Source: Bacteroidota bacterium
GTDB taxonomy: Bacteria > Bacteroidota > Bacteroidia > Chitinophagales > Chitinophagaceae
Assembly (NCBI GenBank): GCA_023423405.1
Contig: JAFAFR010000014.1
Span: forward strand, 62,001 to 126,000
Reading direction: 5' to 3'
Length of the DNA stretch: 64,000 nt
Part shown: one piece after another, positions 49,172 to 55,950 of the stretch
How the letters are laid out: every line of letters begins with the position of its first letter
Position numbering within the stretch: position 1 is the first letter of the stretch
Translations under genes and position numbers: made by a program
The notes under the pieces: generated by a model
Databases searched by the model: none
What the model saw: the letters and a program-made list of their open reading frames with translations, nothing else
Told to the model about the DNA's origin: nothing

Positions 49172-51412
49172 CTATCGTGCATCAGATAAAAGAACAGCCC
49201 TGATTTCATGGTAATCCACCTCGTCTCCCAGCAACTGCCGGATCTTTGGCAATTCTCTTCCCGGCACAGCCGCAACCGCCTGCCGGATCATATTGATTTT
49301 TTCTGTTGTTACCAATTGTTCCAGTGGTAACTCTCCATTGCCAACATACTGCAGCAGGTGTGCCATGATGGTTGAAAACGCGAGTCCTCTTTCTGCTGCA
49401 ATATCTTCTACCGGCATACCTCCCCGGTACAACGCAAAACTTCTGGCCGCACTCTCTCCCTTTTCTGCTTTGTGCGGTTTTGCCTTGCCGGTAGGCTCTT
49501 CAGGCAGAACACCATTATCCGCAACCGTTATCCGGCCGGGAATTCCTGTTTCGGTTTGCAGGATATGGAGCAGTTTTTCATGATCCAGTTGCAAAGCCAA
49601 TCCTTCGGTCAGCGCTTTTGCCTGGCGGAGCGATGCCATCCGTTTCAATAAACCCGCTTCAAATTCTGCAAGTGCCAGTATGTATTTAAATGGTTTTTTG
49701 GATTTTAAATACGGGGCCGCGTGTTCATAGAGTGCTGTCAATAATTTTTCACAAGCAGCCTGGAAATAATCCGAAGCTGCTGTTACCCGCTCCGTAAGAA
49801 AAGCATATCCCTGCACTTCTGCCAACTTCAACTGTTGTCGCAGGTATTCCCTTGTTTTTTGGGCAACCGGGAGCAAGGCGGCTGTATTTTCCATAAACCT
49901 CTCCGCCCATTCTTTCTGGTCTGTCTTCACGCCCGACTTTTTACGCTGCAGTGCCAGCCACCCATCCTCGGCCAGGTGTGCCATTTTTTCGAAGTGGAAG
50001 GCTTTCAACAAGGCCAGTGTCATAAACTCCTGTTCTGCTTTTTCCAGTTCCGGCTCCAGGAATGTGTTTTCTTTTTCCATTTGTGAAAACGCCATTACCC
50101 TTGCGTCTGTCTGGATATTGCCGGGCCGGATGGGGTGCCGGAGGAACAGCCCTTCCAGTTGCGTAAGACGGCTCAGCGCCACATATACCTGCCCCGGAGC
50201 AAATGCCGCGCCCACATCCACCAGCGCAGATTCAAAACTAAGTCCCTGGCTCTTGTGCACCGTGATCGCCCAGGCCAGCCTCAACGGAAATTGTTTGAAG
50301 GTGCCCAGCTCTTCTTCTTCGATACGGTCCAGCGCCCTGTTATAGGAATAACGGATGTTTCTCCAGGTTTCTTTTTCCAGGAAAAGCGATTCCATCTCTC
50401 CTTCAAAAACGATCTCCACCTGGTCGGTCAGCAGGTCTTTTACGAGGCCCAGTTTGCCGTTGAAAAAACGCCTGGACTCTCCCCTGTCATTTTTGATGAT
50501 CATCACCTGCGCGCCCGGTTTCAATTGCAGCGCCGGATCAACAGGATAGGATTTTTCGCTGAATTCGCCTTCGATCTCTGCCAGGTATTCTACCAACGGT
50601 GCGGGCAATGCTGACAGGGCCTGCTGGTTGATGGCATCTGCCCGCGCATTGTGGGTGCTCAGGGTAATGACAGCGGGTTGCCTTTCTTTTGGTGGTGGCA
50701 GCGGCTGGCACCGTGCATTCAGGAACAGGTAGTCCTCCGTGTCCATTTCATTGTTCCGGACTTTGTTAAGAAGGTCTATAAAACCCTGTTCCTGCTGCCG
50801 GTAAATTTTCTGCAGCTCCAGTATACGCAGGGGCTGTTCCTGTAATACTTTCGCATCGAAGAAAAAAGGACTGGCATAGTGTTCGCTCAGGTGTTTCCAT
50901 TCTTTATCCGATACAACCGGCGGAAGTTGAAACAGGTCTCCAATGAATAATACCTGGACTCCGCCAAAAGGTTCGCGCATCCGCTTACGTACATAGCGCA
51001 GGATGGCGTCGACAGCGTCGAGGAGGTCAGCACGCAGCATGCTGACTTCATCGATCACCAGCAATTCCAGTTCCTGCAGCAGGTCTCTCTTGGGACCGGA
51101 TAAACGAAGGTTGGACAAAAGCGTTTGCCGGTTGTGGAACAGTTGTTCTGTTGCATCAGGCAATGTGAGGGAAGGTACAAATGCACCTAACGGCAACTGG
51201 AAAAAAGTATGCAGGGTGACGCCACCTGCATTGATGGCAGCTACTCCCGTTGGCGCTACCACCACGGTCTTCTTTCCTTCCTGCGCCTGTATGTGTCGCA
51301 AAAAAGTAGTCTTCCCTGTTCCCGCCTTGCCCGTCAGAAACAATGCCTGGTCTGTATACAGCACCAGCCTGCTTGCGATATCAAATATGCGGTTGCTCTT
51401 ATCAGGTTTCAT
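49172..51412 (-). CDS. PIF1-like DNA helicase with C-terminal helix-turn-helix
   Basis: 746 residues. A superfamily 1B helicase: Walker A LTGKAGTGKTTFL (about 28-40), APTGVAAINAGGVTLHTFF, Walker B ELLVIDEVSMLRADLLD, GDLFQLPPVV, and the C-terminal WAITVHKSQGLSFESALVD with VYVALSRLTQLEGLFL. A helical region (about 560-640) and an HTH_40-type segment (GMPVEDIAAERGLAFSTIMAHLLQYV) follow. It overlaps ssb upstream by 11 nt, so a helicase/SSB pair is coupled. The ATG at 51412 is the first true ATG. Confidence 0.92.
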   Translation of the reverse strand: MKPDKSNRIFDIASRLVLYTDQALFLTGKAGTGKTTFLRHIQAQEGKKTVVVAPTGVAAINAGGVTLHTFFQLPLGAFVPSLTLPDATEQLFHNRQTLLSNLRLSGPKRDLLQELELLVIDEVSMLRADLLDAVDAILRYVRKRMREPFGGVQVLFIGDLFQLPPVVSDKEWKHLSEHYASPFFFDAKVLQEQPLRILELQKIYRQQEQGFIDLLNKVRNNEMDTEDYLFLNARCQPLPPPKERQPAVITLSTHNARADAINQQALSALPAPLVEYLAEIEGEFSEKSYPVDPALQLKPGAQVMIIKNDRGESRRFFNGKLGLVKDLLTDQVEIVFEGEMESLFLEKETWRNIRYSYNRALDRIEEEELGTFKQFPLRLAWAITVHKSQGLSFESALVDVGAAFAPGQVYVALSRLTQLEGLFLRHPIRPGNIQTDARVMAFSQMEKENTFLEPELEKAEQEFMTLALLKAFHFEKMAHLAEDGWLALQRKKSGVKTDQKEWAERFMENTAALLPVAQKTREYLRQQLKLAEVQGYAFLTERVTAASDYFQAACEKLLTALYEHAAPYLKSKKPFKYILALAEFEAGLLKRMASLRQAKALTEGLALQLDHEKLLHILQTETGIPGRITVADNGVLPEEPTGKAKPHKAEKGESAARSFALYRGGMPVEDIAAERGLAFSTIMAHLLQYVGNGELPLEQLVTTEKINMIRQAVAAVPGRELPKIRQLLGDEVDYHEIRAVLLSDAR

Positions 51413-51770
51413 TTTCAACCGGTAAATCTACGGATGTGTCCGCGTGCTGCAATTGCATCTTGGTCACCGTGATTTCTGTAATGTAACGTTTTCGTCCTTC
51501 CCTGTCTTCAAAATTCCGGTAAACCAGTTTTCCTTCAATGCATACCCTCGATCCCTTCCGCAATTCTGCCGCGGCTATATCCGCCCATTTTCCCCAGGCC
51601 ACCAGGTGGTGCCACTGCACATCCTTTACCATCTCGCCCTGGCTGTTCTGGTATTCTTCATTCGTGGCCATTCTAAAACTGGCCACTCTCCTGTTAGTGG
51701 GTGTCACCCTGATCTCCGGATCCGCACCCAGGTTGCCCGTAAGGGTCACCTTGTTTCTGTACACTGTCAT
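51402..51770 (-). CDS. ssb: Single-stranded DNA-binding protein (short, no acidic tail)
   Basis: 122 residues. The OB fold shows MTVYRNKVTLTGNLGADPEIRVTPTNRRVASFRMATNE, then VQWHHLVAWGKWADIAAAELRKGSRVCIEGKL and RYITEITVTKMQLQ. The C-terminus (DTSVDLPVENET) lacks the DDDIPF-type tip that recruits partner proteins in housekeeping SSB, so this may be a second, specialised SSB. It is coupled to the PIF1-like helicase by an 11-nt overlap. Confidence 0.93.
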   Translation of the reverse strand: MTVYRNKVTLTGNLGADPEIRVTPTNRRVASFRMATNEEYQNSQGEMVKDVQWHHLVAWGKWADIAAAELRKGSRVCIEGKLVYRNFEDREGRKRYITEITVTKMQLQHADTSVDLPVENET

Positions 51771-51903
51771 GGTGTTTGATTTTATACCACAAATATGGAT
51801 GGCGGTTCGACCCTTAACCGTAAAATAAACGGGTAAATAGGATAATAACCGTTTTTTAGCGGTTGACTGCGAGCAAGCTTATATATAGTTTTCGGAAAAA
51901 AAC
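51771..51903. other. Divergent intergenic region with a short inverted repeat
   Basis: AT-rich promoter region between ssb and the zinc-motif gene. It holds AACCG/CGGTT around an 8-nt T-rich loop near 51847-51863 and a second TAACCGT at about 51813. No exact TAnnTTTG was found; CATATTTG on the minus strand is one mismatch away. Confidence 0.4.
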
Positions 51904-52281
51904 ATGCAACCATCCATCCGCCAATGCCTTTGGTGTAAGGCTGTCCTGCGGGGCAGGATCGACAAACGATATTGCAACGACGATTGCCGCAACCGCTACC
52001 ACAATCAAAGGAACCAGGGGGCATACATTGCCGTGAACCGCATCAACCATGCGCTTAGCCGCAACCGCCGCATTCTTTCGGATTTCCTCTGGCCCGATAA
52101 AAATTCGTTTGTGGTTTCCCGTGAGAACCTCCTGCTGAACGGATTCCAGTTCTGTTATTTTACCGGCATGCAATACGGAGACAAAAACCAGGCGTTCTAT
52201 TGCTGCTATGAATTTGCTTTCCGGCCCTTGTCTGAAAATGAATTTGAGCTGGTGAGGAACAGCAATGCCTTAATACAGTAG
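51904..52281 (+). CDS. Conserved hypothetical protein with zinc-binding CxxC motifs
   Basis: 125 residues. The N-terminal CLWCKAVLRGRIDKRYCNDDCRNRYHNQ provides four Cys in CxxC-x(12)-CxxxC arrangement, like small DUF2116-type zinc ribbons, followed by a basic linker and a C-terminal beta-rich part with YFTGMQYGDKNQAFYCCYEF. DNA or RNA binding is plausible but unproven. It lies divergent from ssb and 19 bp before the polysaccharide lyase gene. Confidence 0.75.
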   Translation: MQPSIRQCLWCKAVLRGRIDKRYCNDDCRNRYHNQRNQGAYIAVNRINHALSRNRRILSDFLWPDKNSFVVSRENLLLNGFQFCYFTGMQYGDKNQAFYCCYEFAFRPLSENEFELVRNSNALIQ

Positions 52282-52300
52282 CTTTACAATTACCCAGCCC

Positions 52301-53119
52301 ATGAGCCACCTGTTCCGCACCATCCTTTGCCTGATCTCCTCCTGTTTTTTGCTGCGGGCCGGTGCGCAGCCTGCATCTCCCGTTTTCAAAACCGGTTTTG
52401 AAAACAGCCAGGATTTCCTGCAGGGATGGACCTTCCTCGAATACAGCCGAAAAGGCAACCTGCAGCAGGTTCGGCAGCCCGTGCGCTCCGGTAGTTATTC
52501 CCTGATGATCGACCAGGATCGGAATGACCCCGAATCCAATTCGGGAAATAAAAGGACCGAACTGGTTTACAATGTTTCCAACCGGGAAGAGGGCATCGAC
52601 AGCAGCCTGCGCTGGTACGCGTTTTCAAATTATTTCCCGGCTTCCTATGAGCGCGATCCCGCAGAAGAAATTGTAGCCCAGTGGCACGACAAATCGCCCG
52701 ACTGCAGCGCAAGTCCCACGCTTGCCCTCGAGATCAAAAACGACCGGTTCCGCGCCCGCATCCGTTACAGCACCGGACCCTACTGCAGTGATCGCGAAAG
52801 CATCGTGGAAAGAAGCTTCGACCTGGGCCCGGTGAACAAGGAAACCTGGCATGACTGGCTCATTTATTATTTACCCCGAACCGATAGCAGCGGAAGTGTG
52901 CAGGTTTGGAAAAACAGTATGCTGGTTCTTAATTACGAAGGGCCCTGCCAGTACATTGGTTCCTGGTTCCCTTATTTCAAGATCGGGCTTTATAAATGGA
53001 TTTGGATGCCCGATTGGAAGGGCGAACAAAGCCAGGTGAACCATCGCAGGTATTTCCTGGACGCCGTTGCCATTGGGCGTGATTCTACAGGACTTACCCC
53101 AACACCGCGCCTGCCCTGA
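52301..53119 (+). CDS. Secreted polysaccharide lyase-like protein (heparin lyase I family)
   Basis: 272 residues with signal peptide MSHLFRTILCLISSCFLLRAGAQ. The jelly-roll fold of PF14099-type lyases shows FKTGFENSQDFLQGW, SGNKRTELVYN with the conserved Arg-Thr-Glu, RWYAFSNYFPASYERDP, IVAQWHDKSPDCSASPTLAL and YFKIGLYKW near the end. It probably cleaves or binds an acidic polysaccharide. There is no susC/susD pair nearby, so this is not a classical utilisation locus. Confidence 0.83.
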   Translation: MSHLFRTILCLISSCFLLRAGAQPASPVFKTGFENSQDFLQGWTFLEYSRKGNLQQVRQPVRSGSYSLMIDQDRNDPESNSGNKRTELVYNVSNREEGIDSSLRWYAFSNYFPASYERDPAEEIVAQWHDKSPDCSASPTLALEIKNDRFRARIRYSTGPYCSDRESIVERSFDLGPVNKETWHDWLIYYLPRTDSSGSVQVWKNSMLVLNYEGPCQYIGSWFPYFKIGLYKWIWMPDWKGEQSQVNHRRYFLDAVAIGRDSTGLTPTPRLP

Positions 53120-53126
53120 AATACTC

Positions 53127-53942
53127 CTATTTTATTTCCAGCACAGCCAGTACCGGCTGGTGATCGGAAGCCTTTTTTTCCGGCAGCACTTCGTGGCGGT
53201 CAATGGAAAACCTGTCGCCCGGGCGGAAAGCAATAAAATCAATTGCCACCGGCTGGCCGCCTTCTTCGATGGTAGGTTCGCAGGGGCGGCAGGTGCGCGT
53301 AAAGAGGCTGTCCAGGGTTTGGATCACCGGGTTGGTCTCCACGGCATTAAAATCGCCGGCGACGATGAAGGGCTCAGGATAGGCCGCCGCAATGCGGTTG
53401 ATTTCGCCCACCTGGAGGATCCGGTTGCTGTCGGCACGCTGCGCGTCGAGGTGGGTGCTTCCGAATCGGATCTTTTCTCCATTGGGCAGGCTGAGCAGGG
53501 CCGTGGCCAGCACCCGCGGTTCGGCCTGGCTGCCAGACATGCCGGGCAGGGGATGGGTGGTGGTTTCCTGCAGGGGGTATTTGGAGAGAATGAGCACGCC
53601 GTATCCGCCGCCGTCGTAGTCCATGGCTTTTCCAAAGTAAAAAGACGTGTAGCCTGCTTTCAGCGCTATTTCTGAGGCCTGGTTCCGTTTACCCGAACGA
53701 CCGGTATTGACGTCGATTTCCTGCAATGCCACGAGGTCGGCGTCCGATTTCCGCACCACCGCGGCGATGGCGTCGATGTCTATGACACCCGGTTTTTCGG
53801 GCGGGTTGCAGTGGTGAACATTATAGGACAGGACGGTGAGTTTTTGCTTTTTATCGCGGGCAGGTGCGGCAGGCTGGGGGTTTTGCAGGAGCAGGGAGGC
53901 CAGCAGAACGCCTGCAGCCAGGGAAGCGGGGAAAAATGCCAT
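53127..53942 (-). CDS. Exported endonuclease/exonuclease/phosphatase-family protein
   Basis: 271 residues with N-terminal signal MAFFPASLAAGVLLASLLLQ. The EEP core has LTVLSYNVHHCNPPEKPGVID, VALQEIDVNTGRSG, GSTHLDAQ, FIVAGDFNAVETNPV, AIDFIAF and SDHQPVLAV, which are the metal-binding and catalytic Asn, Glu, His, Asp and His groups. It may act on phospholipid headgroups, nucleic acid or sugar phosphates. The ATG at 53942 is the first ATG and opens the signal peptide. It is convergent with the lyase gene with a 7-bp gap. Confidence 0.88.
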   Translation of the reverse strand: MAFFPASLAAGVLLASLLLQNPQPAAPARDKKQKLTVLSYNVHHCNPPEKPGVIDIDAIAAVVRKSDADLVALQEIDVNTGRSGKRNQASEIALKAGYTSFYFGKAMDYDGGGYGVLILSKYPLQETTTHPLPGMSGSQAEPRVLATALLSLPNGEKIRFGSTHLDAQRADSNRILQVGEINRIAAAYPEPFIVAGDFNAVETNPVIQTLDSLFTRTCRPCEPTIEEGGQPVAIDFIAFRPGDRFSIDRHEVLPEKKASDHQPVLAVLEIK

Positions 53943-54015
53943 GGCAAGAATTTGTATGAATCTACGCCGTGGCGGGCAAATGCCCGCAGGCAATCGTTTG
54001 CCGGATCTTTATTTG

Positions 54016-54108
54016 TGAGCCGGCTGCTGTTTTTTGAGCCTATTCTGCCTGTCGTGAGCCTATTATTTGCAAAAATGAGCCCATTTCCCCAGGCAAAATG
54101 AGCCTATT
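54016..54108. repeat. Array of five TGAGCC(T/C)ATT-type direct repeats, ~20-bp period
   Basis: TGAGCC starts at 54016, 54035, 54055, 54076 and 54099, giving spacings of 19, 20, 21 and 23 bp. Four of five copies extend to TGAGCC(T/C)ATT; the first reads TGAGCCGGCT. The intervening bases differ. It lies just upstream of the EEP gene start, in the 498-bp gap before the RhuM-Fic gene. Confidence 0.75.
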
Positions 54109-54187
54109 AAAGGGCACCGGCCGAGACATTGTACATCATCTAAAACATTATTAAACAGTACATTATTCCGAACCCAACCATAGACCA

Positions 54188-54253
54188 CAAACTCCAAACT
54201 CCAAACCATTTTCCGTCGGTTTGCCGTCAATTTGCCGTTTTTTTGCCGTCTTT
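54188..54253. repeat. Micro-repeats: CAAACTC tandem and 11-bp-phased GCCGTC units
   Basis: CAAACTC is repeated at 54188 and 54195, followed by CAAACC. CCGT cores then occur at 54213, 54224, 54235 and 54246, an exact 11-bp period, each preceded by a T-run (unit approximately TTTGCCGTCAA). Confidence 0.7.
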
Positions 54254-54391
54254 CTTAGCAGCTTGATAGCGTCATAGTAACGCCAGTACGCCGCTTGCAA
54301 AACAGAAAAACGGTTAATTCCTGCCTGCCGGGGCTGAATGTCCGCGTGACCGTAAAATCGAATAAAACGACTACTCGTAGTTGGAACGCTA

Positions 54392-54424
54392 TTGCTCAAC
54401 CTGTTTACAGGTGAGTTAACTTTA
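54392..54424 (+). promoter_or_regulatory. Promoter with palindrome upstream of the RhuM-Fic gene
   Basis: TTG (54392-54394), a 22-nt spacer and TAACTTTA (54417-54424, one mismatch from TAnnTTTG). The spacer contains the inverted repeat ACCTGT-TT-ACAGGT (54399-54412), a likely operator. The -7 box ends 16 nt before the ATG. Confidence 0.55.
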
Positions 54425-54440
54425 TTTATTCTCCTCCAAT

Positions 54441-55424
54441 ATGGAAAACGGAAGTATCATTATATATCAATCGCCTGACGGGGATGCGGTTATTGACGTG
54501 ACGCTGGAAAATGACACCATCTGGCTGACCCAAAAGCAGATTGCCGAATTGTTCGGAACCCAACGACCAGCCGTTACTAAACATTTGAGCAACATATTTA
54601 AAATCAATGAATTAGAGGAGGGGGCAGTATGTTCCGTTTTGGAACATACTGCCGCAGATGGAAAAAGCTACAAAACGAAATACTACAATTTAGACGCTGT
54701 CCTGTCCGTGGGATACCGTGTCAATTCAAAAAACGCGACACAATTCCGCATTTGGGCAAACAAGGTTCTAAAAGAATACCTAGTCAGCGGCTATACGTTG
54801 AACGAAAAACGACTCCAGGAAAAAACACAACAGTTTGATGCGTTAAAGCGAGCTGTGCGGCTCTTAAATAATGTGCTGGAATCAACGTCGCTTAACTCCG
54901 ACGAAGCCACCGGGTTGGTTAAAGTGCTGGCCGATTATACATATGCGCTGGATGTGCTCGACAAATACGACCACCGTACTTTAACCATAGAGGCCATCCG
55001 TAAGACAGCATCTTTTTTCGTCACCTATGAGGAAGCGATGAAGGCCATCCGGCGACTGAAAGATAAATTCGGCGGGGGCACCCTGTTTGGCAATGAAAAA
55101 GACGAATCTTTTAAAAGCTCCATTGCCACGATTTACCAATCTTTTGGTGGGGCCGATCTCTATCCCAGCGTAGAAGAAAAAGCGGCCAACCTGCTCTATT
55201 TTGTTGTGAAAAATCATTCATTTTCAGATGGCAACAAACGGATTGCAGCTTTTCTGTTTGTCTGGTTTTTGGAGAAAAACGGTATTCTCTACAGGGAAGA
55301 CGGATCAAAGCGGATTGCTGACAATGCTCTTGTCGCCCTCACCCTGATGATCGCTGAAAGCAAGCCCAATGAAAAAGACATCATGACCCGGGTTGTGGTC
55401 AATCTTATCAACGGTTATAACTGA
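54441..55424 (+). CDS. RhuM-family protein fused to a Fic/Doc domain
   Basis: 327 residues. The N-terminal RhuM domain (about 1-130) has IWLTQKQIAELFGTQRPAVTKHLSNIF, a helix-turn-helix-like segment, and YNLDAVLSVGYRVNSKNATQFRIWANKVLKEYLVSGY. The C-terminal Fic/Doc domain (about 190-325) has HSFSDGNKR starting at His259, the HxFxDGNKR form seen in Doc-type proteins, which can phosphorylate rather than AMPylate. RhuM is a pathogenicity-island-associated family of unknown function. The gene looks AT-rich next to its neighbours and lies beside tRNA-Phe. No integrase is seen. Confidence 0.9.
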   Translation: MENGSIIIYQSPDGDAVIDVTLENDTIWLTQKQIAELFGTQRPAVTKHLSNIFKINELEEGAVCSVLEHTAADGKSYKTKYYNLDAVLSVGYRVNSKNATQFRIWANKVLKEYLVSGYTLNEKRLQEKTQQFDALKRAVRLLNNVLESTSLNSDEATGLVKVLADYTYALDVLDKYDHRTLTIEAIRKTASFFVTYEEAMKAIRRLKDKFGGGTLFGNEKDESFKSSIATIYQSFGGADLYPSVEEKAANLLYFVVKNHSFSDGNKRIAAFLFVWFLEKNGILYREDGSKRIADNALVALTLMIAESKPNEKDIMTRVVVNLINGYN

Positions 55425-55668
55425 TACCGATCGCAAAAACCGGATGTTCATCTTTCAGGGAAGTACCGAAAAACGAGGCAAAAAAGGAATGATGTTCTCT
55501 CGGTTGATTCTCAACAACTAGAGATAATTGATTCAAAATTAGACTACTGCATGGCAAGCATTTGGGAAAAGGACAAGTAAAAATCACTTTCACCGATGAA
55601 CATTATAAATAATTTGTCTTTGCATTTAGCACCGCACCTAACCCGTTCGTTCATTGTTCAACCCCAAC
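55425..55668. other. AT-rich gap between the RhuM-Fic gene and tRNA-Phe
   Basis: No gene could be supported; only very short ORFs occur. No copy of the tRNA-Phe 3' end was seen that would mark an attachment site. Confidence 0.5.
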
Positions 55669-55703
55669 AAAAAAGCGACTACAACTTTAGGTTATAATCG
55701 CTT
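55669..55703 (-). terminator. Terminator downstream of tRNA-Phe
   Basis: On the minus strand AAGCGATTATAA pairs with TTGTAGTCGCTT (two G-T pairs) around a 7-nt loop, then a T-run. It begins about 11 nt after the tRNA 3' end. Confidence 0.7.
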
Positions 55704-55713
55704 CATTTTTCCG

Positions 55714-55786
55714 TGGTGTGGGCCGGAATCGAACCGGCGACACAAGGATTTTCAGTCCTTTGCTCTACCAACTGAGCTACCGCACC
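55714..55786 (-). tRNA. tRNA-Phe (GAA anticodon)
   Basis: A 73-nt cloverleaf can be folded: acceptor GGTGCGG/CCACACC, D arm GCTC-AGTTGGTA-GAGC, anticodon arm AAGGA-CTGAAAA-TCCTT with GAA, variable loop GTGTC, T arm GCCGG-TTCGATT-CCGGC, discriminator A. CCA is not encoded. The acceptor stem has a C5-A68 mismatch. A terminator hairpin follows. Confidence 0.95.
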
Positions 55787-55950
55787 ATTCCCTAAGCGGG
55801 ACGCAAAAATAGGGGGAAAAGTCCAAAAAAACCGCAAACAGGCGGGATTTTTTCCGGCAGAATGCCCCGGCATAAGCCCGTAACCCGCAGCGCAGCGCCG
55901 CATCCGGCGCCAATCCGCTGAGTCCTCTGCTGACGGTCCTGAGAGCCACC

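Larger units (their letters stand above)
54109..54440. other. Repeat-rich intergenic segment upstream of the RhuM-Fic gene
   Basis: No convincing gene. It contains tandem CAAACTC units (54188-54201), four 11-bp-phased GCCGT units (54212-54253) and the promoter/palindrome of the next gene (54392-54424). It is more AT-rich than its neighbours, consistent with an accessory boundary. Confidence 0.6.

Noticed and set aside
54163..54399. 78-residue minus-strand ORF in the repeat-rich gap
   Set aside because: Its C-terminal part is only the translation of the CAAACTC and GCCGT repeats; no domain or start context.
55425..55713. Attachment-site duplication of the tRNA-Phe 3' end
   Set aside because: No matching direct repeat was seen on either side of the RhuM-Fic gene, and no integrase is present.
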